Source: Litomosoides sigmodontis
Lineage: Eukaryota > Nematoda > Chromadorea > Rhabditida > Onchocercidae
Direction: 5' to 3'
DNA length: 64,000 bases
Assembly (NCBI GenBank): GCA_963070105.1
Contig: OY718804.1
Location: forward strand, 3,303,317 to 3,367,316
The translations under genes and the position numbers were made by a program. Positions 1 through 13,600 of this stretch are shown piece by piece. A model generated the notes under the pieces. The model worked only from the letters and a program-made list of their open reading frames with translations, was not told the DNA's origin and did no database searches. Numbering within the stretch: position 1 is the stretch's first letter; each line of letters opens with the position of its first letter.

Positions 1-156
1 GGTTAATTTTTTTTCTTTTTTTTGGTGAGGAAAACGCAAATGAAATTAAAAAATTTACAAATATTAAAATATCGCGCATTTCTTATTTTTAGACAAATTC
101 AACAATCTTATCCAACCATTCGAAAGTTTAGCCTAATTTGTCAATTCATTGAACTA

Positions 157-2449
157 TCAAAATTTTTCAAAGACTGAGAGAAAATAGTGGGAATATGCGA
201 GCGAAAATATCTTCCGATTGCACGGTTCCGGTTTTTTGAAATTCTCAGGAAAGGCAGTAACAACGTTTTCCCGTCGTTCTATCGCTCCCTTAATTATGTG
301 CGGTAGCCATTTGAACATAACAATGTCGCCGTTTATTTCAGTAATAAATTGATAAATAAAGAAAAAATTAGAGGAATTGATCAAATAGTTCACTACTTTT
401 TTTCCTTACTACATTCCTCTCTCCATCATTCTCGTCTCTCTCCCTCTGTCTCTCTCGCTCTCTCTCTTTTCCTGATTTCTTCTCACTCTTGCAGCAAAAT
501 TAAAAGTAAATTTAATTTATGAGAATCGTCTAACTTAACGTACAACCAGCTAGTTATAATGCAAAAATTTTGTCTAACAATGTGTTCCATCGCTTTTTGT
601 TTGTATTATTTTTAAATTACGAAAATTTTAGCTTTTGAAAATAATTCAAATTGCGCTACATCATTTATTTTTAATTTCAAATTTCTACATTTAACTTCAT
701 TGCTAATTAAAAAATGCCTTTTTCTACATTCTCTTTCAAAATCAATTTCATCCGAGGTTTTTTTGTTGCAAAATTCATCATTCACAGAATCTTTAAGTTG
801 AGTTTCTTTTTTTCTCAAAGATGAATTCCATGACTAAATTTTTTATTGTTTTATTTATCTCTTCTAAAAATACGAGAAAAATTATGCACCCACCAATTTT
901 GTGCTTTTTTTTTTCTCTTCCAATTCTTTTTCCATTTCACATTCTCAGTTTCACTGCTCGAAATAATTTATTATTCGATGACGCAGGTTGGACCAGAGAA
1001 AAAAAATGAAAAAAACAAACGGGAAAAATTAGTTACTAACAAATTATTACATTTCATTTCCACTCCTCACTGAGACACCCATTTTTCCGTCATTTGAATT
1101 TTAATTCTCCCCTAACCTTTCATTCGCAATCTTAGCATACCCTACTAAATTATGTAAAGTAGAACTGCCAACGTGCTACACTTCCTTCTAAAACCATCCA
1201 ACATTAATTTAAATTGAGAAAAAAATTGTTGAACCTATCAGTTACTCTTCAAATAAATGAATATTATTTTCATAGAAACACTTCATTTTGCTTACAACAA
1301 TTTCGGCATTTTCAAAGCTGAGAATTTGTTAAAAAAAATAACCAAGCTGACCGTTTAAAATTGTCCGTTCGTGAAGTTGTTCGATTGCTACGGTAGGATC
1401 TGTTGTCGACGTCCGTGTAAAATTTTCGGCAGCAGACGTGAATTGCGTTGGTGCAATTGCCGTTTGAATCATTTCTGCTCGTGTTCCCTTCACCGGTTCA
1501 ATGTAAAACACATCTGAGCTATAAATTAGAATTATTCAAATTTTATGAGATAATATAAAATCGGAATAAGTAAATTCATTTTATAGAAATGAGTCTACCC
1601 TCTTCCTTTCTCTCTCTCTCTCAATAATCATTTTCACAATCTCTCTCTCTCTCACCAATCATTTACACGATGTCATTCATCCTGATGGAACTGAAATGAA
1701 ATGAAAATCATCGAAATGAATCGAACGAAGATCGGCGGTAGCTTCTTCTTTGTTATAACTTATTACTTTTGATGAAAGGCCAGTGGAAGCGCAGCAAAGG
1801 GTGTCGGAAGGAAAAGTGTGTAAATCATAAAATGTATTGGGTATGACATTTGCGCCACTATAAGTTAGGAAAAAGACATACCGTTACAATAAAATCCATT
1901 TCCTACAATATTTTACGACCGGAAGAGAAATGAAAGAAACAAAAAAAAGATATTTCACATTTCATCTAGCCTACTACATCTATTCGTAAATTAATCATCA
2001 AAAATAAATTTTTCGTAATTTTTTCACCAGTTTAAACATACATGTTAATTAATTGAAAATTAACACAGTGCTGTAATTAAACATAGTACCGATTTGTCGT
2101 TTAGGAATTTAATTGTTATATATTTGCACAAAAAAAAAAGAAAATTATCAATTTAATCCTGCGAAGTGTAAGCAAACGATTAATTGTTTATAGGTAACTA
2201 AGTAAGTAATTAGGTAGGTAAGTGAGTGATTGAGTAACAAGTAACAGATAAGGTATTAGTTTGCTTGATAGATAATAACAGTAACAGAGAGATGATAAAA
2301 TGTAAAATACAATTGAGTGAAGTGAGATGACGGAAATTATCCTGAGAAACTGGAGTGGAACTGTAATGCGAAATGAAATATTTTGAAAGGAAAGAATGAT
2401 GGCGCAAAAAAAAAAGTTCATCAAACTGATAATTTCGGATGAATGGCAG

Positions 2450-2483
<34 letters not shown>

Positions 2484-5400
2484 GCGTAGCTGAGGAATTG
2501 AAATGCAACGACCTCACCTCGTCGTTTTTTTTTTATAACTTTTCCTCTCTTCCTCTCTCATTCACATAATTCAATCTTTCATTTTTTTTCTTCTACAAAG
2601 GAACAAAAAACAATGAGAATTCTGTATGCTTAAAGTTATTGCATGTTAAATTGACAAATAATAACATTTTTCAAAATAAAATTTACTTTGTTAAAATAGG
2701 TCAAGCAAAAGTTTTTAATCTTTTTTTTTGCAAATGCAAATTAGGCTAATGCCAATTTCTATGTGTCAACGATTCGCCGCACTCAGAGCGTTTCAGAAAA
2801 ATCATTGGTGAATTTAAATTTGCGAAAGTTAAAATTTTACAGCAAATGATTGTGCAGGAAGAGTATGAAAGCGAAATTAAATTATATATATATATATACA
2901 TATTTTTTTTCAACTTTTAAATATCTTAAATAAATATTTTAAACTTTTCCGATCATCTCAAATAGCTTCTCCTCATCCATTCACCAATCTTCAATCTAAA
3001 ATCACTCCCTTCTCATTTCGCCAATTACAAGAAGCAAACTTTCACACTATCACTATGGTGTCAGACCTACTCTGCCAATAAACGTTGCCGATAAAGATAA
3101 TTCTCAATTCATTCATTTGAAACAAAAAAAAAAAAAAAAAGAGAAAAAATAAGGGAGCTGATGAAATACAAACGTGAAATTCTTGAGATGAGATGTTGAT
3201 GATAATCGATGATCAAGTATTGAGGAGAGAAGATGATCGCGATCGCGATCAGTAAGATCGGAGAGTGCTTGTGGACCGCGTGGACGACGTTGAAGGAAGA
3301 GGTGTTGTTGAAATGGCAGTGGAAAGCTTGCTCTGGATATATTACTACTCGACGATTTCAGCGGCAATTTTTCCATCGATGTTGCTAAATTCGATGACCT
3401 AAATTTTCCATTACTAATGCCAATTAAATAATAGTGTTGCATGCGAGAAAAAAAAAAAACCACTTCACATCCGATAGAACTTCCAATGTTCGATTAAATT
3501 TGACTGATCAAAAAACGTTGTAAAATGAAGGAAATATGCTATTATTGTTTTGTAATTATTTATTATTAGTAGTATATTATTAATTTTATTATTATTATTA
3601 TATTAATATTATTAATTATTATTAATTTATTATTTTCGCGCACCAATTAATAATGTCTTAATTGCATTTTTGTTAAATCAGTTAATTGGCCATGAGATCG
3701 ATTTGCAAAAAAAAAAAGCTTATTGCATGAATGATATCATTAGTGTTATCCAATAAATAAATATGAAAATTAATCACTTAAAGCTTATTGCTCAATCCAC
3801 CATTATCATCCATCTAACATTGAAATAATTGAATTGACAAGAAACATTACAAAAAAAAGCAACTTTTTTAATTTAACTGCCGTTTTTTTCCTTCGGCGTA
3901 TTTCAACTTCATTTGCATTGTGATCTCTCTCAATCACTTAAATATGCAAAAATTACTAATTAATTCAAAATTGCTCTGTGTTTTTTCTTCCCTCTTGCAA
4001 GAGAACAATAATAAATGCCCGTTCCTCTCCTATTCAAATATATATATATATATATATCACTTGTAATTTTCAGTTTTTTTTTGCAACAATACAATTTCAC
4101 CGTTGTAATCGCCTGGAAATGATCATCGATCATTTAATTACAAAATGTCAATTGCAATTAAAATTGAAATTAAATGTTTGCAATGATTTACGCACTCTCA
4201 GCCAATTTCTAATTGCAATTCAATCACTTACTACTAGTAAAATAGAGCAAAGTGAGTAATTAGCTGAAAACAAAGCGGTGAACTTACAACTTTCCAGTCT
4301 GTACGACAGTTATGTCATGCACGGATGGTCGCATTTTCTGATCCTTTTTACTGCGCAATGTCCAATTTCCACCAAAGAAACCTGTTTTCAATCGGCTGGT
4401 ACTGCAAGTGTTACAATGTTTTAAGCTAATTAATTAATTTACTATATAATTATTTCAAGTTTAGTGTTTTTTTAACTAATTCATTTGAAGACGTTGTTCG
4501 TCGGTGTAATTCTTCACTGTTACAATCATTTGTAGCACAATTTGCAACTTTTGTACACTTTTTCAAGCAGAGAAATTGATATTTTGAGACTTGACGAATT
4601 CTTCAATTGGCATTTGTTGCACGCATTTTACTGCTAGAAGGTTTTCACCGGCAAAATTCCAAAAATTTCTCCGATAAATTTCAAAATGGCTCGCTATGAG
4701 AGGTTTGGTTACACATGAAAGTGTTTCAACATTTGAAAATGTTAATTGCTCGGCTCAAAAACTTCTTGCCGGCTGGAGATGGCGCATGTTGATATTTTCA
4801 TTAGGTCAAAGGCACCGAAGCTGTAGCACAGCGGTACGATGCTTTCAAGCTAATCTCTCTCCTCTTTGATTCAATTCGACCATTGCGAACGTTTGTCTAT
4901 CTTTCATTCATTCATTCAAAAATGCTCCACTGTTGTTGGATGGAATGAGAAAAGATGGTAGTTCCGAACTGAGACGATAATTACCACTCCGGAAAGTATT
5001 CATTCCCGAAACTCGCTAACCGGATTCGGTTATACAATCATTTCGACAATCGATCATCATATTTTTTCTCTCCACCCTGCACACATTACCAATGCAAATG
5101 CAATATTGCTCTTAGCTCGACCATACAAATCTCACCTACATTATTTCATAATTTTTTTTGAATTAATTTAATTCTTACTTAATGAAATTTCCTTTGTCTA
5201 AACAAATGCCAAATGAGAAATTATTTTCGAAGAGAATACATAAAATAGAAAACATGCAATTAAAAGTGATATATGCAAATTTCGGGCTAGTCATTTATGG
5301 ATGTTTTTTTTTTCGCTTCCTTTCAATATAAAATGGATGTTGTAGGCAACTATTTTTCCAACAACTTTCTTCAAGCATTTTAATAATTTTCATCTAAAAA

Positions 5401-5634
5401 TTTTAAAATTCTCAATAATACTATCAAATTTTAATAACAATCACAAGCACTGCTGCTACTCCATACAAATCTAGCCAATTAGTGAATGTTACACCTGTTT
5501 ACTTTTAGCATAATCAAATTTCTAGTAATCAAGCATAGAAATGATATCACGTTAATTAGTTTATAAATCTACCGTAAAATACGTACGCTTTAGAACACGT
5601 ATACGACTGTTGTTGCTGTTGCTGTTGCTGTTGC

Positions 5635-5665
<31 letters not shown>

Positions 5666-7580
5666 GCTGTTGTTGTTGTTGCTGTTGTTGTTGTTGTTGT
5701 TGTTGTTGTTGTGGTAGCAATTGTTGCTGATTGGAAGAGCCAGGTTGTACGTCGCACATATGAGCGGATGGACGAGAATGCATTGACTGATTGTAACGTG
5801 AAAAACGCTTAAGCGTCGGCTGATCCGACGCTGTTTCATCCATAAGGCTCGCAATCTGAAATAACTTGTACTTTTTGCAACACAACGAAATCTATCCTTT
5901 CAACTAGCAAAATTAACGTAAAAGGTAAATTAATTCGTCGTTGTTAGAGAAAGCGTGAATCGTACGATTAGCTATTTCATCAGTTAAAATGTTATTTATT
6001 ATAAATAAATTTAGCGCAAATATTTTATCCAATAATTCTTTGATCATTTCAGCAATGAAAATTATTTCATCAAAGGTAATTTGAAAGAAAGGAAAATTTT
6101 AAGTATTTTTTTCTAAAGTTTTGTTTGCTTTATTTTTCCAAACAAAAAAAAAAGTATGCTGAAAATGACTACAACAGCAACAAAGAGTGAAATTTCAAAT
6201 TTTAATTTCTATTCTACTAGTGCAATTAACACTATGGTTATAATCTTACTATGCATCACGTAAGCAATTTTTTCCTTAAATTTTATTTCACTATAAGCTT
6301 CAAAATATGGTGAATTTGAATTGAAATATCACTACTAGTGCGACAGCCTGGGTCTCACCAAATATCTTCTTTCATTTAAGAGAGGCATTTTTTTTTTTGT
6401 TACGCATGCACAACTTAAAACACCTTTTACAGGTAAGTACTGTGTCCGTGTGGATGAAAATATATATTCTTCCTTGATGAGCGAACAAGAAGTGGGAAAT
6501 TGAAGTCGCTACGATGAGAATTGAATTTTTTTCTCAAATACTTCAAAATATCATCGACGATCCATCGTCTGATTTAAATTTTTCCAGACGATAAATTTTT
6601 TCGCTTTTATTTCATCCATGCGAACATTTCCCACTTTCTGTTAGGGTTGCCTACCAACCGTAATATTTTGATAAAGTTGAACTTTTGACGAATGACAATG
6701 AATGATAGTGTCATTGGTGCGGAAGAAAGAAAGCTCAAAAAATTCCGCTCATTTTGAAAGAATTTCCCACAGGAAAAGGTTTTCAGTACACGTTGCTGAC
6801 TGTCTCTTTCCTTCATTTGTCACGTTTATTAGGTGTAAGATGAAGTGGCTGACGTACGTCAAGAAGGCAGGTGAACGCCTTGATGCTGTTAAATTATACT
6901 GAAAAGTTCAGAGATGAGAAAGGGAGTGGGAGCGGAGGATGAAGTCGGAATTGTTCATTCACTTGACCGTCAAACTTCAGGTAAGGAAGACTGATACCGC
7001 TCATATGCTTTCGAAATGTTATTTCTAAACAGCGAAATTGCTAAGTAAAAATTTGGAGTGAAATCACACGTCCTAGACAGATAATACAATCTTACACCTA
7101 AGAAGCGTAATGAATGGAAAAGTACAAAGGTGTTTTGGCGCAGCATTGAAATTTCCTTTAAATTTCGGTTTCAAATATATGATTTTACTCTTTTATTCAT
7201 TAAATCTAAATTACATATCTTTAATTTTAATCTATCATTGTCGCTAATTATCCATTTATTAGTTAATCATTAATATATCACTAATTTATTGCAAATATAT
7301 TTAATAAAAAATTATTCCTAAATTTCAAATAAATCATTAAAGAGAGCATTTATTGATTGCCTTTTTGTTCTCTCAAAAGAAATTTTATTAATTAAAGTAT
7401 TTCCTGGACTTGTGGAAATTTAGGATGGTATTAGCCACGGAGAATTGAATGATCGCTCATCCAACTAATCCATATGAGTGACGGCGGAGATTGGAATTTT
7501 AGAAGAAGTGAAGTGAACTCCATCATCATCACGAAAAGCATTTGAAGTGTCATTAGAGAAAAAGAGACTTTTTCTTTGAT

Positions 7581-7620
<40 letters not shown>

Positions 7621-10600
7621 CACGGAAGTACAGGAAAGTAACAATTGCGCGTTGCCATTCATTTGTGTACCTCTCTCTGCGTCTCAATGGAGAGAGTTAG
7701 TTCGACTTTGTCACACACATGCACGTATGAATTCCATTCGATGAATGACAAAATTTCTTCTTCTTTAGATAAAAAAATATTTTTGAACTTGAATGAAAAC
7801 GAGCGAGAGTTGAAAGATGGAACGTTTAAAATTGAAATTGAAAGTTTCGTTGCATAATTTGTTTGAAATTTTTTTCATTCACAGAAAACGAAGACGTTTA
7901 TTTGTACGAATAAATTATCTTAGCTTAGTTTTTAAACAAAGAATTTTTATTTTTCTATTTTTTGGAATTTACAAAATTAAATTTACTATGCAAAAAAAAA
8001 GCAAATCAAAGTTTTCATTAAATTTTTTATATCTAATTTATATCAATGCTATATCAAAAATAATATTATTATTAATGAAATTTAGTATATTTAATACGTA
8101 ATTTAGTACATTCAATAGTTTAATACGTTTTAATAACTTAGTACAGTTGACGCCTAATTTAGCACATTTAGTAATTTGGTTTTTTTAGTTTTAATAACTT
8201 GGTGCACTTAATACTTAACTTATAACATTTAATAGTTAATATATTTAACACCTAATTTTATATTTTATGAAATTCACTCCTTTTTTCTATCATTCAACAG
8301 TACTTTAACACTTTGTAAAATTTCACCTTATTATTTAATACTGCTAATAATTGAATGAAATGAGCGGAAAAAGAAACGAACACACTTCGGATAATTGTCT
8401 CGATCGAACCATAATTGCGTGTTGTGACGTGAAATCGCCGTGATACAACGGTAGGTCGTCAGTTTCAAAAATTCTCAGCACCGCCGTCGCTTCTTCACCG
8501 TCAATACTGTCGCAGTTGACGAGGTCAGCAACAGAATCGCTTAACGGCTGAAATTTCATTCAACGACCTGAGAATGCCAGAAAAAAGGGAGAGAGAGGAG
8601 AAAGAGAGAGAAAGAGAGAGGGAATTTTATGCAACTGCAACTAATCAAAATAACGATGAATTAAGAGTGGAATTTTGCTATTTTGAATTCAAAAATAGTG
8701 TGAGAATATGTTTAGCGGGAGGAAAAGATGAAACAGAAAAAAAAAGAAACGAAAAAAGAAATTGTTGTGTGAAATTGTTGAAATGAGGAAGAGTGTGTAG
8801 AAACGATTGAGAAGTAAAAAGTTTCAAATACAATCATTTATTTTAAAATCAAATTTGCCTCTTAATAAGATGATAATACACAGTTCATTTGTTAGCTAAA
8901 TGTTTAATTGCCTTTTTTTTCAAAACTGTTAAACAATTCGAAATGAAATGTAAGGTAATTATCATAAGTGAATTTGAAAAATTTTCATTTTAAAATAGTG
9001 GATAATTTAGAGAAAATTTTGCAACATAAATTATAAGTGTTTTAAAAATCGTATAAACAAGCATGAAATGAGTGTTACAGTTAAGCTAAATTTAGCAGCA
9101 CAGCTACTTTTGCCATTTTAGAAATTCAATTACAAAGCATTTTTCAATGTAAATTTTAAATTATGCTATAATGGAGTTGCTTCTCTTTCTTGCTGCTTTC
9201 TAAAATATTTCAAACAAAAATGAATCAGAAATGCAAGCATAAAATAAATAAATGTGTAAAATAAACAGCCCCTCTCCTCCTCATATCTCCTCCGATCGTC
9301 GAGAGCAGGAAGATAGGAGGTGGTAGGATAGGTAGGTAGGTTGATGGCATTTGTGAAATTTTACGAAAAGCATATATCTCCGTCATTTATGCAACAGAGC
9401 AAGAGGACGAGTGCTTTGCAAGGAATTGTCATCGCTGTTGAGGAATAAATGAGAAAATGAAGAGAAAGGAAGTGGTCATTCTTTACCGTTAGGTTACTGT
9501 CCAGTACAGTGTGACCGTACCGCAGTGCATTGAAAATTACAATAACACATACGTTGATTGTAAATGCTGTCGATTTAAAGTAATAAATTTGGGGTAATGA
9601 GATAAGTGAAATTGCATGAAAGAAATTGGGAAAAAAAGCTCGATCGATCGATCGATCGAATCTCTCTTAATCTTTTCCATGCATAGCAATTAGCTGCGAT
9701 AGGGAGGTATTTGACCTCAATAAGTAAGCAATAAATTTTGAATGAGTAACCGTGCCGCCGCTTTTTTTTTCCTTCGTTGGAAAATTAACAATGAAAGAAT
9801 GCATATTGAGAGGAGGAGGTGAGGGAGGAGGGCGAATGAATGAGACAAACATTTGATTTTATTTGAGAAAAATTTTTGCAAATTTAAGTTCGATGATAAG
9901 TTGCTTATTGTTGTTTACAATTGAGAAGAGAGTTCGTTAAGTGAGGAAGCGTGGTGGCTAATTGTTTCACTTCCTACACTCACTTTTACGCATTAAATGA
10001 ATTGAGTGGTAAAATTTGTTTCATAAAAAATTTAAAAATAAAATAAGATAATAATATAAAGTAAAATTTTTAAAACAATCTAAAGTATCTAATTAACAAA
10101 AAATTTTTTTTGACGTCTAAAAGAATAAAAGATGGGTTTAGATCGAGCATATGTATAAGTGAAAATAATTTAATTCGAGTGGAAATTTATGTTCAAAATT
10201 TTAGATGTCAAAGTGAAAAAAGAAAATAAGCGAAATAATTTTTGGTATAAAAAAATTGTTGCTAAATTTTTGTGAAACGATGGTGGCAATCGATCATTGG
10301 CGTAAAACACAATTAAATAAAATAAAAATAATGAAGTAAATTCATTATTTTAGCTAAAAGTAATAAATGCATAGAAGTGACAAGTTGAAAGTGTTAGATA
10401 TTTGTTTATTTGAAAAATGAAATGATCAAATTTGCGGATGCGAATGGGAATCGCTGTTTTCATATTTCATCGGAAAGTGTCCAGTGATCGAAGAGAGAGA
10501 CGAGTGAAGTGAACGGGAAAAGGCAGAGGGGACGAGATTGATGAAGAAGGGAATTTTTTTCAGATAACAGTCTCTTTCCAATTTATTTCTTCTCTTCCAC

Positions 10601-13600
10601 TTCATTTTTTGCACGCAAATTGTTTAGCTAAAAATTCATGCTAATTGAAATGAACTGAATGGGTGAAGTAAATGAGTGGAGGGGAAGTGGAGAATTTTTG
10701 GGAGAAAATCAAAATAGACAAAACCGTCAAGCTCAGGTAGTTCATTTCATTTGATTTCATTTTTCAGAAAACAAACTTCATTATGCAAGCGTAAGGGATG
10801 ATTGAGAACGAGGAAAGAGCAAGTGGTAGAAATGGTATTTTAGTACTTTAATTACTAATTGATACGAAATGATAAAAGTAGAGCAGTCATTTTTGTCTTT
10901 TATAAGATATATTTGATATTTATTGCTTAAATTTTGATGAAATTTTTGATTTCAACAAAAAGTTAAGCGTAAAATAGCAAGTATTTTTGATGTAATTTAA
11001 ATGAATTAATAATGAGAGCTATTAATGTGATGTAATTAATTGTTGTAATAACAATGTTACCAGTTAAGTTATAAATTTCAAAAAAAATTTAGGAATAAAT
11101 TAGCTCGAATATCATTTATCTTCATCTATTACATTGAAGAAAACTTTACGGTAGCCGCAACAGCAACCAACCACAACAACAACAACAACAACAACAGCAA
11201 TAAGAATAGCAAGATATTTCCAATTAGAACTGTTTTAACCACCTAAACATTAAAATTACGATGAATCATTCTTTCATTAAATTAAGGAGAAAAAGGAAAT
11301 AAATGAATAATTTAAGATAGCGAAGTAAAATTACTGACGAACGATGGATGGATGATTCATTTTCCTTTATCTTTTTTTTGTTCACAAAACTTTCTTTAAA
11401 AATAGGGCAAAACTGCTCGGAGAGATATAGGTACTGCAAAAGGCAGAACAAAGTGGCGACATCATTTAGGCCTATCATCATGCCAGCTATTTCAATTTCG
11501 AGACAAAAGATGTCCGATAAGAGAACGGCACTATGAATGATTGCGCGAAATTCAAAAAGCAAAACTTTACACCTCAACGCTATCCAGAAGTCTTCCTGCT
11601 CATGCGTTGCTTAAGTGAGTGGGTCAGTTGAACAAAAGTAGTAGGATATGCGAGTTTTAGTGACGAGGATGAATTTTGTGATGGGAATTCTCAGCGACAA
11701 CAATCAGTAGAAATTACTTTGTCTTATATGAATTGCGAAATTTTTTTATTAATTAGTTAAATTTTCATACCAAAATTTCTGCTCGATGTTCACTTTAAAA
11801 TAATAGTTGTGTTTGTAGTAAATTCGAAATATCTGCTGCATAAGCGGCTTTGTTAGCTAATCGTTTCAGTGCAATGAATGTTTGGAGCAGATGGTGCTGT
11901 AGATAAAATAGGTATGAGGATAAAATGAAATTAAATTGCGCACAATCCACCATCTCTAACTTTTCGCATTCCTAAATTTGTAGTTTTTGTTTTTTTTTCC
12001 TTTTCAAAAATTTCGAAGTTAAGTAAATGAAATATAAAATCGTTCATGCAAAAACAAATACATCAAATAACGGATCATTTACAATTTTGTAATTTTGAAG
12101 TGAAAAAAGAAAGATTTGTTTTTTTTTTTTTGCAAAATACATATCTGAGATTTTCGGAAAAAATTTTTTGAAAAAAGACATTTCATTGTGGTCACCTTCC
12201 TTCTCTGTCTTCTTTTATGGTATCAATTATAAAAAAAAATGGAAAATTGTTGATCAATGGACCGTAATTTAAATTATTGTGAAAGAATTTCATAACTCAT
12301 GTTTATTTTTCGCTGAAAACGTCAATAAAGCGCGCGCTGTTGCTTACCTGAACGCAGTCGCTGTCGTCAATTTTCGAAATTAAAGCAATAAAAAAAAAAT
12401 GAAGGAAGAAACGATAGCTATTAATTTTAACGACTGATGATGCATTTTTCGAGTCCATCAGAAAGAGAGTGAAGTTCACCAATTCAAGAAATGCAATAAT
12501 CTTGAAGTTCACTAATTCAGGAAGTGCAACAATTCATAAATTGTTAATGGAAAGAAAAAACATTCCTAAGTTGAACGAACGTTGCAAGTGAAAAAAAAAA
12601 AAATTTGAAGGGAAGAAATATTGGAAGAAAATTTTGAGAGACATTTAAAATTTAATCATACTTTTTCATTTTAACTACAAAATAACGGAATAATTCTGAA
12701 AGCAAAACAAGGAATTTTGAAATGAAATTTCAAATTAGACATTGATAAGGTGAGATGTGTGACAAATGAATAAATGAATCAAATGAATTGAAAAATTAGC
12801 TGCAAAAAAAAATTGACGAGAGTAAAACTTGCTGCTGTCTGTTAATAGTGAAATAATATTGAGTTTAATTAATTCAATTTCAACAAATTATTATGATCAT
12901 CAATCATCCATCTATCTAAAAATTCTCCCAGGAAATGAAGAGTTAATTTAGACGATTGTGTGCGTGAATTTGAAATGCTACTGCAACTGCAATATTATGC
13001 GATCTTTCACTTCAAATTTTACTTTTAATTTCGTGCTTATCTGATTTATGAAATCAACTATCCCATTAAATTCCTCCTAGCAATCACTTGTCTTTTTAAA
13101 ATTATTAATTTTCCAATGATAGATCACTTAGTAAATGCTACCATTTGATTGATTAAGTAAATAATTTAATCAATCTTTATCAGTTCTCAATTAGTGAACG
13201 ATACCTCTAAGAGAGGACATTTCGTCTACCGATGTTACATTAGCTAAGTGAAATGGCTGAAAAACGATGGAATTTCATTTTCATGCACTTGTGAGTCATC
13301 GGACGACCATGAATTTTGCTGAAAACTTTAAATGTGTGGCAGTAAATCGAAGAGAAATGTAGTTTTACAATTTAGAATTGTCCCTTAAATGGATGTGTGT
13401 TTGTGTAAAATTTCACGTATTTTGATCTTTAAGATGGAAACAAATTGATTCGGTCGGTGTTTCAATTGCAAAACGAAAAGACGGTTAGTTGTGAGATAAA
13501 TATGTGATAGAGCGAATTGAGCTCTTAAAAAAAATAATTCATTAAATTACCCATTGAAAGTGTTAAATATGAAAATTTCATAGAAAAAATTTTTTTGAGC

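Noticed and set aside
7465..7662. Minus-strand frame with a polar segment (FRDDDGVHFTSSK)
   Set aside because: No acceptor at its 5' side. The frame begins in a CT repeat, and the flanking exons already join in phase without it.
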